DNA of 64,000 bases from Streptomyces sp. NBC_00704 (lineage in GTDB: Bacteria; Actinomycetota; Actinomycetes; Streptomycetales; Streptomycetaceae): assembly GCF_036226605.1 (NCBI RefSeq), contig NZ_CP109000.1, forward strand, positions 2,290,501 through 2,354,500, in the 5' to 3' direction. Positions 57,459 to 64,000 of this stretch are shown here, one piece after another (the first letter of the stretch is position 1; the number at the start of each line of letters is the position of its first letter). The notes beneath the pieces are model-generated. The model was not told where the DNA came from, did not search any database, and saw nothing but the letters and a program-made list of their open reading frames with translations. Made by a program: the position numbers and the translations under genes.

Positions 57459-58565
57459 ATGAAGAGCAGCAGCCCGAACGGACCCACTGCGTACGACCAC
57501 GGCGGCGGCGTCCGCTCGCTGCGGGTGCCCATCCCGGACAACCCGCTCGGGCACACGCTCGTCCACGTCGTCGACACCGACCGGGGTCCGGTCCTGATCG
57601 ACACCGGCTGGGACGATCCTGCGTCCTGGGACGCCCTGGCCGCCGGGCTGGACGCGTGCGGCGTCTCCGTCGGCGAGGTGCACGGCGTGGTGATCACCCA
57701 CCACCATCCCGACCACCACGGCCTGTCCGGCCGGGTACGGGAGGCCTCCGGGGCGTGGGTGGCGATGCACGCGGCCGACGCCGCGATCGTCCGGCGCACC
57801 CGCGAGACCCGCCCCGAGCGCTGGTACACGTACATGGCGGACAAGCTCACGGCCGCCGGAGCACCGCAGGAGCACATCGCCCCGCTGCGCAGACCGCCCG
57901 CCCTCCGGCGCCCCTTCCCGGGGCTGGCGCCCGCCCTCCCGGACCGCGAGATCGTCCCCGGCGAACTCCTCGCCCTGCCCGGCCGCCGCCTGCGCGCGAT
58001 CTGGACGCCGGGCCACACGCCGGGCCACGTCTGCCTCCACCTGGAGGAGGACCACCCCCGCGGGCTCCCCGGCCGCGGCCGCCTGTTCTCCGGCGACCAC
58101 CTGCTGCCGGAGATCACCCCGCACATCGGCCTGTACGAGGACCCCGACGACGCCACCGTCACCGACCCCCTCGGCGACTACCTCGACTCGCTCGAACGGG
58201 TCGGCAGGCTCGCCCCCGCCGAGATCCTCCCCGCCCACCAGCACGCCTTCACCGACGCGCCCTCGCGGGTGCGGGAACTGCTCGTCCACCACGAGGAGCG
58301 CCTCACCGGCCTGCTCGCCCTGCTCGTCACCCCGCTCACGCCCTGGCAGCTCGCGGAGCGCATGGAGTGGAACAGGCCCTGGGAGCAGATCGCCCACGCC
58401 TCGCGCAACATCGCGGTGTCGGAGGCCGAGGCCCATCTGCGGCGCCTGGTGAAACAGGGCCGCGCGGAGGCCGTGACGGGGAGCGAGCCGGTGACGTACG
58501 TCGCCGTGCAGACCGGCGGTGGCGGGGCGCGGCGCGGGACACGGGCGTGGGCGCAGGGCGCGTGA
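57459..58565 (+). CDS. MBL-fold metallo-hydrolase
   Basis: A 368-residue hydrolase with the metallo-beta-lactamase zinc motif THHHPDHHG (HxHxDH) at about residue 80, GHTPGH (third His) and SGDHLL (bridging Asp). The C-terminal third is a winged-helix-like domain (TPLTPWQLAERMEWNRPWEQ ... EAEAHLRRLVKQGRAEAV). It resembles LACTB2-type hydrolases acting on thioesters or phosphoesters. In its place next to aldehyde dehydrogenase and a KstR region it could be a thioesterase; this is inference. Confidence 0.88.
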   Translation: MKSSSPNGPTAYDHGGGVRSLRVPIPDNPLGHTLVHVVDTDRGPVLIDTGWDDPASWDALAAGLDACGVSVGEVHGVVITHHHPDHHGLSGRVREASGAWVAMHAADAAIVRRTRETRPERWYTYMADKLTAAGAPQEHIAPLRRPPALRRPFPGLAPALPDREIVPGELLALPGRRLRAIWTPGHTPGHVCLHLEEDHPRGLPGRGRLFSGDHLLPEITPHIGLYEDPDDATVTDPLGDYLDSLERVGRLAPAEILPAHQHAFTDAPSRVRELLVHHEERLTGLLALLVTPLTPWQLAERMEWNRPWEQIAHASRNIAVSEAEAHLRRLVKQGRAEAVTGSEPVTYVAVQTGGGGARRGTRAWAQGA

Positions 58566-58774
58566 CGTTCGTCGCGGTGCGGCGGTGACCTACGTCGCGC
58601 CCCCGGCGACCGGCAGACGGCTCCGGGCCGTCGGTCGAGGGCGTGTCCGGGCGGCCGGTGACGGGCCGTCGCGTCGCCGGCCGACCGCCCGCCGGCCCTC
58701 GGCCTAGCGCCGATCGCCCCCCGACCGGCCGCCGGCCGGTCCCGCGGGGTACGGCCGCCCCCCGGCGGGCCGAG

Positions 58775-58975
58775 TACCTGCCGGTAGAGTGGCCGCGTCG
58801 TCATCACGCCCGTACGGGGGAAAGCCGGTGCAATTCCGGCGTCGTCCTCCTCCCGGGCCCCGGCCGCCTCGTCCCGGCAGACCCCTGTCCCGGCGCGGGG
58901 CGGGCGCGTCCGGCACGGGGGCGTGACCGGCTCACGTGCGTCAGCAAGCCCGCCGTCGCACGGCACCGTCCGGGT
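58775..58975 (+). promoter_or_regulatory. Cobalamin riboswitch
   Basis: The conserved core GGGGGAAAGCCGGTGCAATTC (58816-58836) followed by CGGC is diagnostic of the adenosylcobalamin aptamer (consensus GGGAAnCCGGTGnnAnTCCGG). A B12-box-like segment TCAGCAAGCCCGCC (58941-58954) lies inside a CGTGCG/CGCACG stem. The 3' end is about 80 bases before the gene at 59053, room for a hairpin that hides its ribosome site. It controls the operon that follows; high B12 should lower expression. Edges are approximate. Confidence 0.88.
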
Positions 58976-59052
58976 CACGGAGCCGAGCCGCCGGGATGTC
59001 CCGCGCTGCCCGGCCGCGTGACCTCCCCGACCGGGAGAGGCACCCGCCGATC

Positions 59053-60327
59053 ATGAACATCCGTCGCAGCGCCGCGACCCTGGCCGCCGCAGCCGTCGTG
59101 CTGGGTGCCGCCGTCCCCGCCGTCGCGGCGCCCCCGGCCCCCACCCCGACGGTGGCGATACCCGACGGGCTGTACGGCACCGCCGACCCCACGTACGACG
59201 GCGTCTGGCGCCAGTCGGTGGCCCTGCTCGCGCAGCGGACCACGGGCGTCACCCCGGCGGCCGGCGCGGTGTCCTGGCTGACCGGGCAGCAGTGCGCGAA
59301 CGGCGCGTTCGCCGCCTTCCGCGCGGACCCCGCCAAGGGGTGCGACGCCAAGCTGATGGTGGACACCAACAGCACGGCGGCGGCGGTCCAGGCGCTGGCC
59401 GCGCTCGGCGGCCACGAGGCCGCGACGGACAAGGCGGTCGGCTGGCTGAAGTCGGTCCAGAACGCCGACGGCGGCTGGGGCTACACCCCCGGCGGCGCCA
59501 GCGACGCGAACTCGACCTCGGTGGTCGCGGGAGCGCTCACGGCGACCGGACAGCAGCCGGCGCAGGTGAAGAAGGCCGGCAAGTCGCCGTACGACGCCCT
59601 CGCCGGGCTTTCCCTCCCGTGCGGCGACCCGTCCGGCGGCGGCGCTTTCGCGTACCAGCCGGACAAGAAGGGCGCCCTCGCGGCCAACGCGGACGCCACG
59701 GCCGCGGGCGTGCTCGGCGTCCTCGGCAAGGGGTTCGCGGCGCAGGCGGGCAAGCCGTCCACGGAAGCCCACATCTGCGGCGACTCCCCCGAGCCGCTCA
59801 CCCCGGCCGCGCTCGCCCGCAACGGCGCGCGGTACCTCGCCTCGGCGGTCGGCGGCGCCGGCTACCTGAAGTCGGTGCTCCCCGGCGCCGAGGACCAGCC
59901 CGACTACGGCAACACCGCCGACGCCGTGGTCGCCCTCGCCGCGCAGGGGTGGACCGAGCAGGCGAAGAAGCCCCTCGCCTGGCTCCGGCAGCACTCCGCG
60001 GCCTGGGCGAAGCAGAGCGGCCCCGCCGCCTACGCCCAGCTGATCTTCGCGGCCCGTTCCATGGGCGCCGACCCCCGCCACTTCGGCGGCTCCGACCTGG
60101 TCGCCCTGCTCAACGCGACGGGCCCGGTCCCGCAGGCCGTGGCGAAGGCCTCCGGAGCCGACGCCGACGACGACAAAAACGGCGACAAGAACGCCAAGGG
60201 CGACAAGGCCGACGAGAAGGACGCGTCGGATTCCGTGTTCGGCGTCTGGTGGACGGTCGGCGTCTTCCTCGTCGCCGGTGCCGGCATCGGGTTCCTCATC
60301 AGCGGCCGGAAGCGGCGTCAGCCGTGA
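59053..60327 (+). CDS. Secreted, membrane-anchored alpha/alpha-barrel protein (probable B12-binding surface protein)
   Basis: A 424-residue protein with a Sec signal peptide (NIRRSAATLAAAAVVLGAAVPAVAA), an extracellular domain of repeated helix pairs with 'VSWLTGQQCANGAFAAF', 'VGWLKSVQNADGGWGYTPGG' and 'LAWLRQHSAAWAKQ' (prenyltransferase/transcobalamin-like alpha6/alpha6 barrel), a Lys/Asp-rich spacer and one C-terminal membrane helix followed by RKRRQP. Its position directly behind a cobalamin riboswitch and before an ECF transporter suggests that it captures cobalamin, like intrinsic factor/transcobalamin-fold proteins. That function is inference. Confidence 0.83.
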   Translation: MNIRRSAATLAAAAVVLGAAVPAVAAPPAPTPTVAIPDGLYGTADPTYDGVWRQSVALLAQRTTGVTPAAGAVSWLTGQQCANGAFAAFRADPAKGCDAKLMVDTNSTAAAVQALAALGGHEAATDKAVGWLKSVQNADGGWGYTPGGASDANSTSVVAGALTATGQQPAQVKKAGKSPYDALAGLSLPCGDPSGGGAFAYQPDKKGALAANADATAAGVLGVLGKGFAAQAGKPSTEAHICGDSPEPLTPAALARNGARYLASAVGGAGYLKSVLPGAEDQPDYGNTADAVVALAAQGWTEQAKKPLAWLRQHSAAWAKQSGPAAYAQLIFAARSMGADPRHFGGSDLVALLNATGPVPQAVAKASGADADDDKNGDKNAKGDKADEKDASDSVFGVWWTVGVFLVAGAGIGFLISGRKRRQP

Positions 60328-60998
60328 AGCGCCGGTCCGCCGCCCTCGTCCTCGCCGCGCTGCTGCTGACCCTGACCGGCGCGGCCCAGTCGGCGCAGGC
60401 GACCGGGTACCGCTACTGGTCCTTCTGGGACCGGACCGCGGACGGGTGGACGTACGCCACCCAGGGCCCGTCCACCGCCCGCCCCTCCGACGGCGACGTC
60501 GAGGGCTTCCGGTTCGCGGTGAGCGCGGACTCCCAGGACGCGACCCGGCCGCGCGGCGCGGTGTCCTTCGCCGCGATCTGTGCGAAGACGCCCCCGCGGG
60601 ACGGCATGAAGCGGGTGGCGCTCGTCATCGACTTCGGCACGGCGGCGGACGCCCCCGACGGCGAGGCCCCGCCCTCGCCGCGCACGGCGTGCGCCCGCGT
60701 CGCCTCCGGCGCGACGACGGCCGAGGCGCTCGCCGCCGTCGCCAGACCCCTGCGCTACGACGCCAACGCCCTGCTGTGCGCGATCGCCGGGTACCCGCGC
60801 TCGGGCTGCGGCGAGCAGGTGGCGACGGACGGGACGAGCACCCGGAAACCGGCGTCGGCCGACGCGAAAGCGGGAGCGGACGGGAACGGCGGCGGCGAGG
60901 ACGGCGGCCCGTCGGTGGGCCTGTACGCGGGCGCGGCGGCGGTGGCGGTGCTGGGCGCGGCCGCGGTGTGGCAGGCGCGGCGGCGCCGGAATGACTGA
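60324..60998 (+). CDS. SCO2322 family protein
   Basis: A 224-residue protein with a signal peptide, a domain with 'GYRYWSFWDRTADGWTYATQGPSTARPSDGDVEGFRF' typical of the SCO2322 family, an Ala/Gly linker and a C-terminal membrane helix followed by RRRRND. It overlaps the preceding gene by four bases (GTGA) and the T component by eight. It probably forms a membrane-anchored partner of the B12 uptake system. Confidence 0.88.
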   Translation: MKRRSAALVLAALLLTLTGAAQSAQATGYRYWSFWDRTADGWTYATQGPSTARPSDGDVEGFRFAVSADSQDATRPRGAVSFAAICAKTPPRDGMKRVALVIDFGTAADAPDGEAPPSPRTACARVASGATTAEALAAVARPLRYDANALLCAIAGYPRSGCGEQVATDGTSTRKPASADAKAGADGNGGGEDGGPSVGLYAGAAAVAVLGAAAVWQARRRRND

Positions 60999-62064
60999 CC
61001 GCCGCTCCCGGCCCCCGCTGCACCCCGGCGCCTGGTGGCTGTGGGCCCTCGGCCTGGGCGCCGGGGCCACCCGCACCACCAATCCGCTCCTGCTCGGCCT
61101 GCTGCTCACCGCCTCCGCGTACGTCGTCACGGTGTGCCGCCCCGACACCCCCTGGTCCCGGTCCTACTCCGCGTTCCTGAAACTGGCCCTCGCCGTCCTC
61201 GTCGTGCGTCTCGCCTTCGTGGTCGTGCTCGGCTCGCCCATCCCCGGCACGCATGTGGTGGTCACGCTGCCCGAAGTGCCGCTGCCGCACTGGGCGCAGG
61301 GCATCCGGCTGGGCGGCGCGGTCACGGCGGAGGGCCTGCTCTTCGCCTGCTACGACGGCCTGAGGCTGGCCACGCTCCTCGTGTGCGTCGGCGCGGCGAA
61401 CGCCCTGGCCTCCCCGTCGCGCATGCTGAAGGCGCTCCCGGGCGCCCTGTACGAGACGGGCGTCGCGGTGGTCGTGGCGCTCACCTTCGCCCCGAACCTC
61501 ATCGCGGACGTCCAGCGGCTGCGCGCCGCCCGCCGTCTGCGCGGCCGTCCGGACCGGGGACTGCGCGGGCTGCTCCAGGTGGGGCTGCCGGTGCTGGAGG
61601 GCGCGCTGGAGCGGTCCGTGTCGCTGGCCGCCGCGATGGACGCGCGCGGCTACGGCCGTACCGCCGACGTCCCCGCCCCCGTCCGCCGCACGACGGCCGC
61701 CCTCACGCTGGGCGGCCTGCTCGGCGTCTGCGCGGGAACGTACGGACTGCTCACCGCCGCCGGCGGCGCCTACGGACTGCCGGTGCTGCTCGCCGGCGTG
61801 GTCGCGGCCCTCGCCGGGCTGCGGCTGGGCGGCCGCCGCTCCGCGCGCACCCGCTACCGCCCGGACCGCTGGACCCCGCGGGCCGTCGTGACCGCGGCCT
61901 CCGGCGTCGCCGTCGGGGCCCTGCTCGCCCTGGCCGCGTCCGCCGACCCGGCCGCCCTGAACCCCGGAGTGGTCCCGCTGACCGCGCCCGCCCTCCCGCT
62001 GTGGCCCGCGGCGGCCGTACTCCTCGCCCTGCTGCCCGCGTTCGTGCACAAGGAGCCGTCGTGA
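60991..62064 (+). CDS. ECF transporter T component (CbiQ/EcfT family)
   Basis: A 357-residue integral membrane protein with about seven helices. The two coupling-helix signatures Ala-Arg-Gly are seen as RRLRGR (residues about 185-190) and 'AMDARGYGRT' (about 214-223). It links the substrate-binding S subunit to the ATPases of an energy-coupling-factor importer. Located between the SCO2322 family gene and the fused ATPase gene, overlapping both. Confidence 0.92.
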   Translation: MTDRRSRPPLHPGAWWLWALGLGAGATRTTNPLLLGLLLTASAYVVTVCRPDTPWSRSYSAFLKLALAVLVVRLAFVVVLGSPIPGTHVVVTLPEVPLPHWAQGIRLGGAVTAEGLLFACYDGLRLATLLVCVGAANALASPSRMLKALPGALYETGVAVVVALTFAPNLIADVQRLRAARRLRGRPDRGLRGLLQVGLPVLEGALERSVSLAAAMDARGYGRTADVPAPVRRTTAALTLGGLLGVCAGTYGLLTAAGGAYGLPVLLAGVVAALAGLRLGGRRSARTRYRPDRWTPRAVVTAASGVAVGALLALAASADPAALNPGVVPLTAPALPLWPAAAVLLALLPAFVHKEPS

Positions 62065-63992
62065 TCCGCTTCGAGAACGTCTCCGTGACGTACGACGGCC
62101 TCGCCGAACCCACCGTCAGGGGCGTCGACTTCACCGTCCCCGAGGGTGAACTCGTGCTGCTGGCCGGGCCGTCGGGCGTGGGCAAGTCGACGCTGCTGGG
62201 CGCGGTGAGCGGCCTCGTGCCGCACTTCACCGGCGGGCTCCTGCGCGGCCGCGTCACGGTCGCCGGCCGCGACACCCGCACCCACAAGCCGCGTGAACTG
62301 GCCGACGTCGTGGGGACGGTGGGCCAGGACCCGCTGTCGCACTTCGTGACGGACACCGTCGAGGACGAACTCGCCTACGGCATGGAGTCGTTGGGCCTGC
62401 CGCCCGCGGTGATGCGCCGGCGCGTCGAGGAGACCCTCGACCTGCTCGGCCTGGCCCCACTGCGCGACCGTCCCCTCGCCACCCTCTCGGGCGGCCAGCA
62501 GCAGCGGGTCGCGATCGGCTCGGTCCTCACCCCGCACCCCCGGGTGCTCGTCCTGGACGAGCCGACGTCCGCGCTCGACCCGGCGGCCGCGGAGGAGGTC
62601 CTCGCCGTCCTCCTGCGGCTGGTCCACGACCTCGGGACGACGGTGCTGCTGGCCGAGCACCGCCTGGAACGCGTGCTCCAGTACGCCGACCGGGTCGCCC
62701 TGCTGCCCGCCCCCGGTGCGCCCCCGCTCCTCGGCGCGCCGGCCGACGTCATGGCCGTCTCCCCCGTGTGCCCGCCGGTGGTGGACCTGGGCAGGCTCGC
62801 GGGCTGGTCCCCGCTGCCGCTGACGGTCCGCGACGCCCGGCGCAGGGCGGCCGGCCTGCGGGAACGCCTGGCCGCACGGGACCCCCGCGAGACGGCGCGG
62901 GCACCTCTGGCGTGGCCGGCGGGGGAGATACGCGAGGCGGCCGGAGGGCCGACGGACCACGACGACCCCGAAACGGCAGAGGCGGCAGAGACGGCAGTGA
63001 CGGCGGAGACGGCGGCGGCAGCGGCAGCCGCCCCGGCGACGGCGAAGGCGCCGGCCACGACGGCCGCAGCGGCGGAGGCGCCGGAGTCGGCGCCCACCGC
63101 TTCCGCCGCGCCCGCGGACCCCCCGGCCCGCCGACTCCTCCGCCGCTTGCGCCGCACCCCTGCCGCCCCGCCCTCCCTCTCAGCCCCGCCCTCCGCCCCC
63201 TCCGCTTCCGTACCGTCCGATTCCGTGCCGTCCCCCTCCTCGCCGCCCGCGGAGGCGCGGTCGCTCGCCGTTCGGCTGGGCGGCGTCCAGGCGCTGCGCG
63301 ACGTCGGCCTCACCGTCGGGCCCGGCGAGACGGTCGCCCTCATGGGACGCAACGGAGCCGGGAAGTCGACGCTGCTCAACGCCTTCGTCGGGCTGGTCGC
63401 GCCGTCCGCCGGCACGGTGCGCGTCGGCGGCGCGGTCCCGCACCGCACCTCTCCCCGCGACCTGGTCCGCCGCGTCGGCCTCGTCCCGCAGGAGCCGCGC
63501 GACCTGCTCTACGCCGACACGGTCGCCGCCGAGTGCGCGGCCGCCGACCGCGACGCGCAGGCCGCGCCCGGCACCTGCCGCGCCCTGGTCTCGGAGCTGC
63601 TCCCCGGCATCGCGGACGACACCCACCCCCGCGATCTGTCCGAGGGGCAGCGGCTCACGCTCGCACTGGCGGTCGTGCTGGCCGCCCGGCCGCCGCTCCT
63701 GCTGCTCGACGAGCCCACCCGCGGCCTGGACTACGCGGCCAAGGGCCGCCTGGTCGCCGTCCTGCGCGGACTGGCCGCGGCCGGTCACGCGATCGTCCTG
63801 GCCACGCACGACGTGGAACTGGCCGCGGAGCTGGCCCACCGGGTGGTGCTGCTCGCGGAGGGCGAGGTGATCGCCGACGGTCCCACGGCGGAGGTGGTGG
63901 TCTCGTCCCCGTCCTTCGCCCCGCAGGTGACCAAGATCCTCGCGCCGCAGGAGTGGCTGACCGTCGCGCAGGTGAGGCGGGCGCTGCGATGA
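62061..63992 (+). CDS. Fused double ECF/ABC ATPase (EcfA-EcfA')
   Basis: A 643-residue protein with two ABC domains. The first has GPSGVGKST (about 36), LSGGQQQR (about 143) and VLDEPTS; the second has GRNGAGKST (about 429), LSEGQRL (about 526) and LLDEPTRG. A long Ala/Glu/Thr/Pro linker (about 290-400) separates them. In the second domain the signature is LSEGQ rather than LSGGQ. It powers B12 uptake together with the T component; the next gene begins four bases before its stop (ATGA). Confidence 0.94.
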   Translation: MIRFENVSVTYDGLAEPTVRGVDFTVPEGELVLLAGPSGVGKSTLLGAVSGLVPHFTGGLLRGRVTVAGRDTRTHKPRELADVVGTVGQDPLSHFVTDTVEDELAYGMESLGLPPAVMRRRVEETLDLLGLAPLRDRPLATLSGGQQQRVAIGSVLTPHPRVLVLDEPTSALDPAAAEEVLAVLLRLVHDLGTTVLLAEHRLERVLQYADRVALLPAPGAPPLLGAPADVMAVSPVCPPVVDLGRLAGWSPLPLTVRDARRRAAGLRERLAARDPRETARAPLAWPAGEIREAAGGPTDHDDPETAEAAETAVTAETAAAAAAAPATAKAPATTAAAAEAPESAPTASAAPADPPARRLLRRLRRTPAAPPSLSAPPSAPSASVPSDSVPSPSSPPAEARSLAVRLGGVQALRDVGLTVGPGETVALMGRNGAGKSTLLNAFVGLVAPSAGTVRVGGAVPHRTSPRDLVRRVGLVPQEPRDLLYADTVAAECAAADRDAQAAPGTCRALVSELLPGIADDTHPRDLSEGQRLTLALAVVLAARPPLLLLDEPTRGLDYAAKGRLVAVLRGLAAAGHAIVLATHDVELAAELAHRVVLLAEGEVIADGPTAEVVVSSPSFAPQVTKILAPQEWLTVAQVRRALR

Positions 63993-64000
63993 CGACTCCC
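63989..64000 (+). CDS. First codons of the next gene, probable ECF substrate-binding (S) component
   Basis: ATG in an ATGA overlap with the ATPase stop, then ACGACTCCC (MTTP) to the window edge. By operon order (surface protein, SCO2322, T, ATPases) the S component is the missing part. Confidence 0.55.

Overview
This window is a chromosomal segment of a high-GC actinomycete, almost certainly a Streptomyces. The evidence is the strong G/C bias at third codon positions, frequent GTG starts, 4-base stop/start overlaps, and families typical of the genus (SARP/AfsR regulator, SCO2322 family protein, RNase H-acid phosphatase fusion, class A RNase P RNA of Streptomyces type). I see no prophage, CRISPR array, transposase, tRNA or antibiotic gene cluster. 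Most of it looks like core chromosome, with one small decayed accessory patch at about 27.5-29.9 kb.

Layout. 0-7.5 kb: housekeeping and hypothetical genes (AfsR-type regulator cut by the window edge, site-2 protease, F420:NADPH oxidoreductase, MFS exporter, methionine aminopeptidase, PhzF-like protein). 7.6-12.1 kb: an iron-uptake operon efeO-efeB-efeU plus a fourth lipoprotein gene, behind an iron-box-like promoter element. 12.1-21.5 kb: mixed genes (primase/polymerase-like protein, TetR, oxidoreductases, a Bcr/CflA exporter coupled to a serine hydrolase, an Rsm22-like protein, DoxX, MazG-like) with a 44-bp tandem repeat array at 17.4 kb. 21.7-27.5 kb: a lipoprotein and two tandem paralogous membrane Ser/Thr kinases whose outside domains resemble ABC-type ligand-binding proteins. 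27.5-29.9 kb: gene remnants (EcsC-like, frameshifted Fic, FAD-monooxygenase tail) around an antitoxin with a VbhA-like inhibitory motif and rnpB. 30-36.5 kb: yaaA, eda, RNase H/phosphatase, zinc-ribbon protein, Nif3, a hypothetical protein and a 60-residue peptide.

36.7-57.4 kb contains what I consider the most interesting biology. Two loci carry nearly identical 18-bp sites that fit the KstR consensus (TNNAACNNGTTNNA), and a KstR-like TetR gene sits beside one of them. Locus 1 is an operon for a MaoC-type hydratase (Hsd4B-like), a zinc alcohol dehydrogenase and a steroid-type SDR (Hsd4A-like). Locus 2 is kstR itself, diverging from a glycosyltransferase-methyltransferase-helical barrel operon whose -35 box overlaps the site; an aldehyde dehydrogenase-ferredoxin pair lies just beyond kstR. 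Between the loci are a NarL-type two-component system, an MFS pump with a C-terminal beta-sandwich domain, a TetR/NAD(P)-binding protein pair with three copies of one operator, a cell-wall amidase and an F420-dependent LLM oxidoreductase.

58.7-64 kb: a cobalamin riboswitch followed by a co-translated operon for an anchored alpha/alpha-barrel surface protein, an SCO2322-family membrane-anchored protein, an ECF T component (CbiQ), a fused double ECF ATPase, and the first codons of what is probably the S component. Together this reads as a vitamin B12-controlled uptake system.

Two genes (zinc-ribbon protein and serine hydrolase) appear to start at CTG inside CTGA overlaps, each with GGGAG seven bases upstream.
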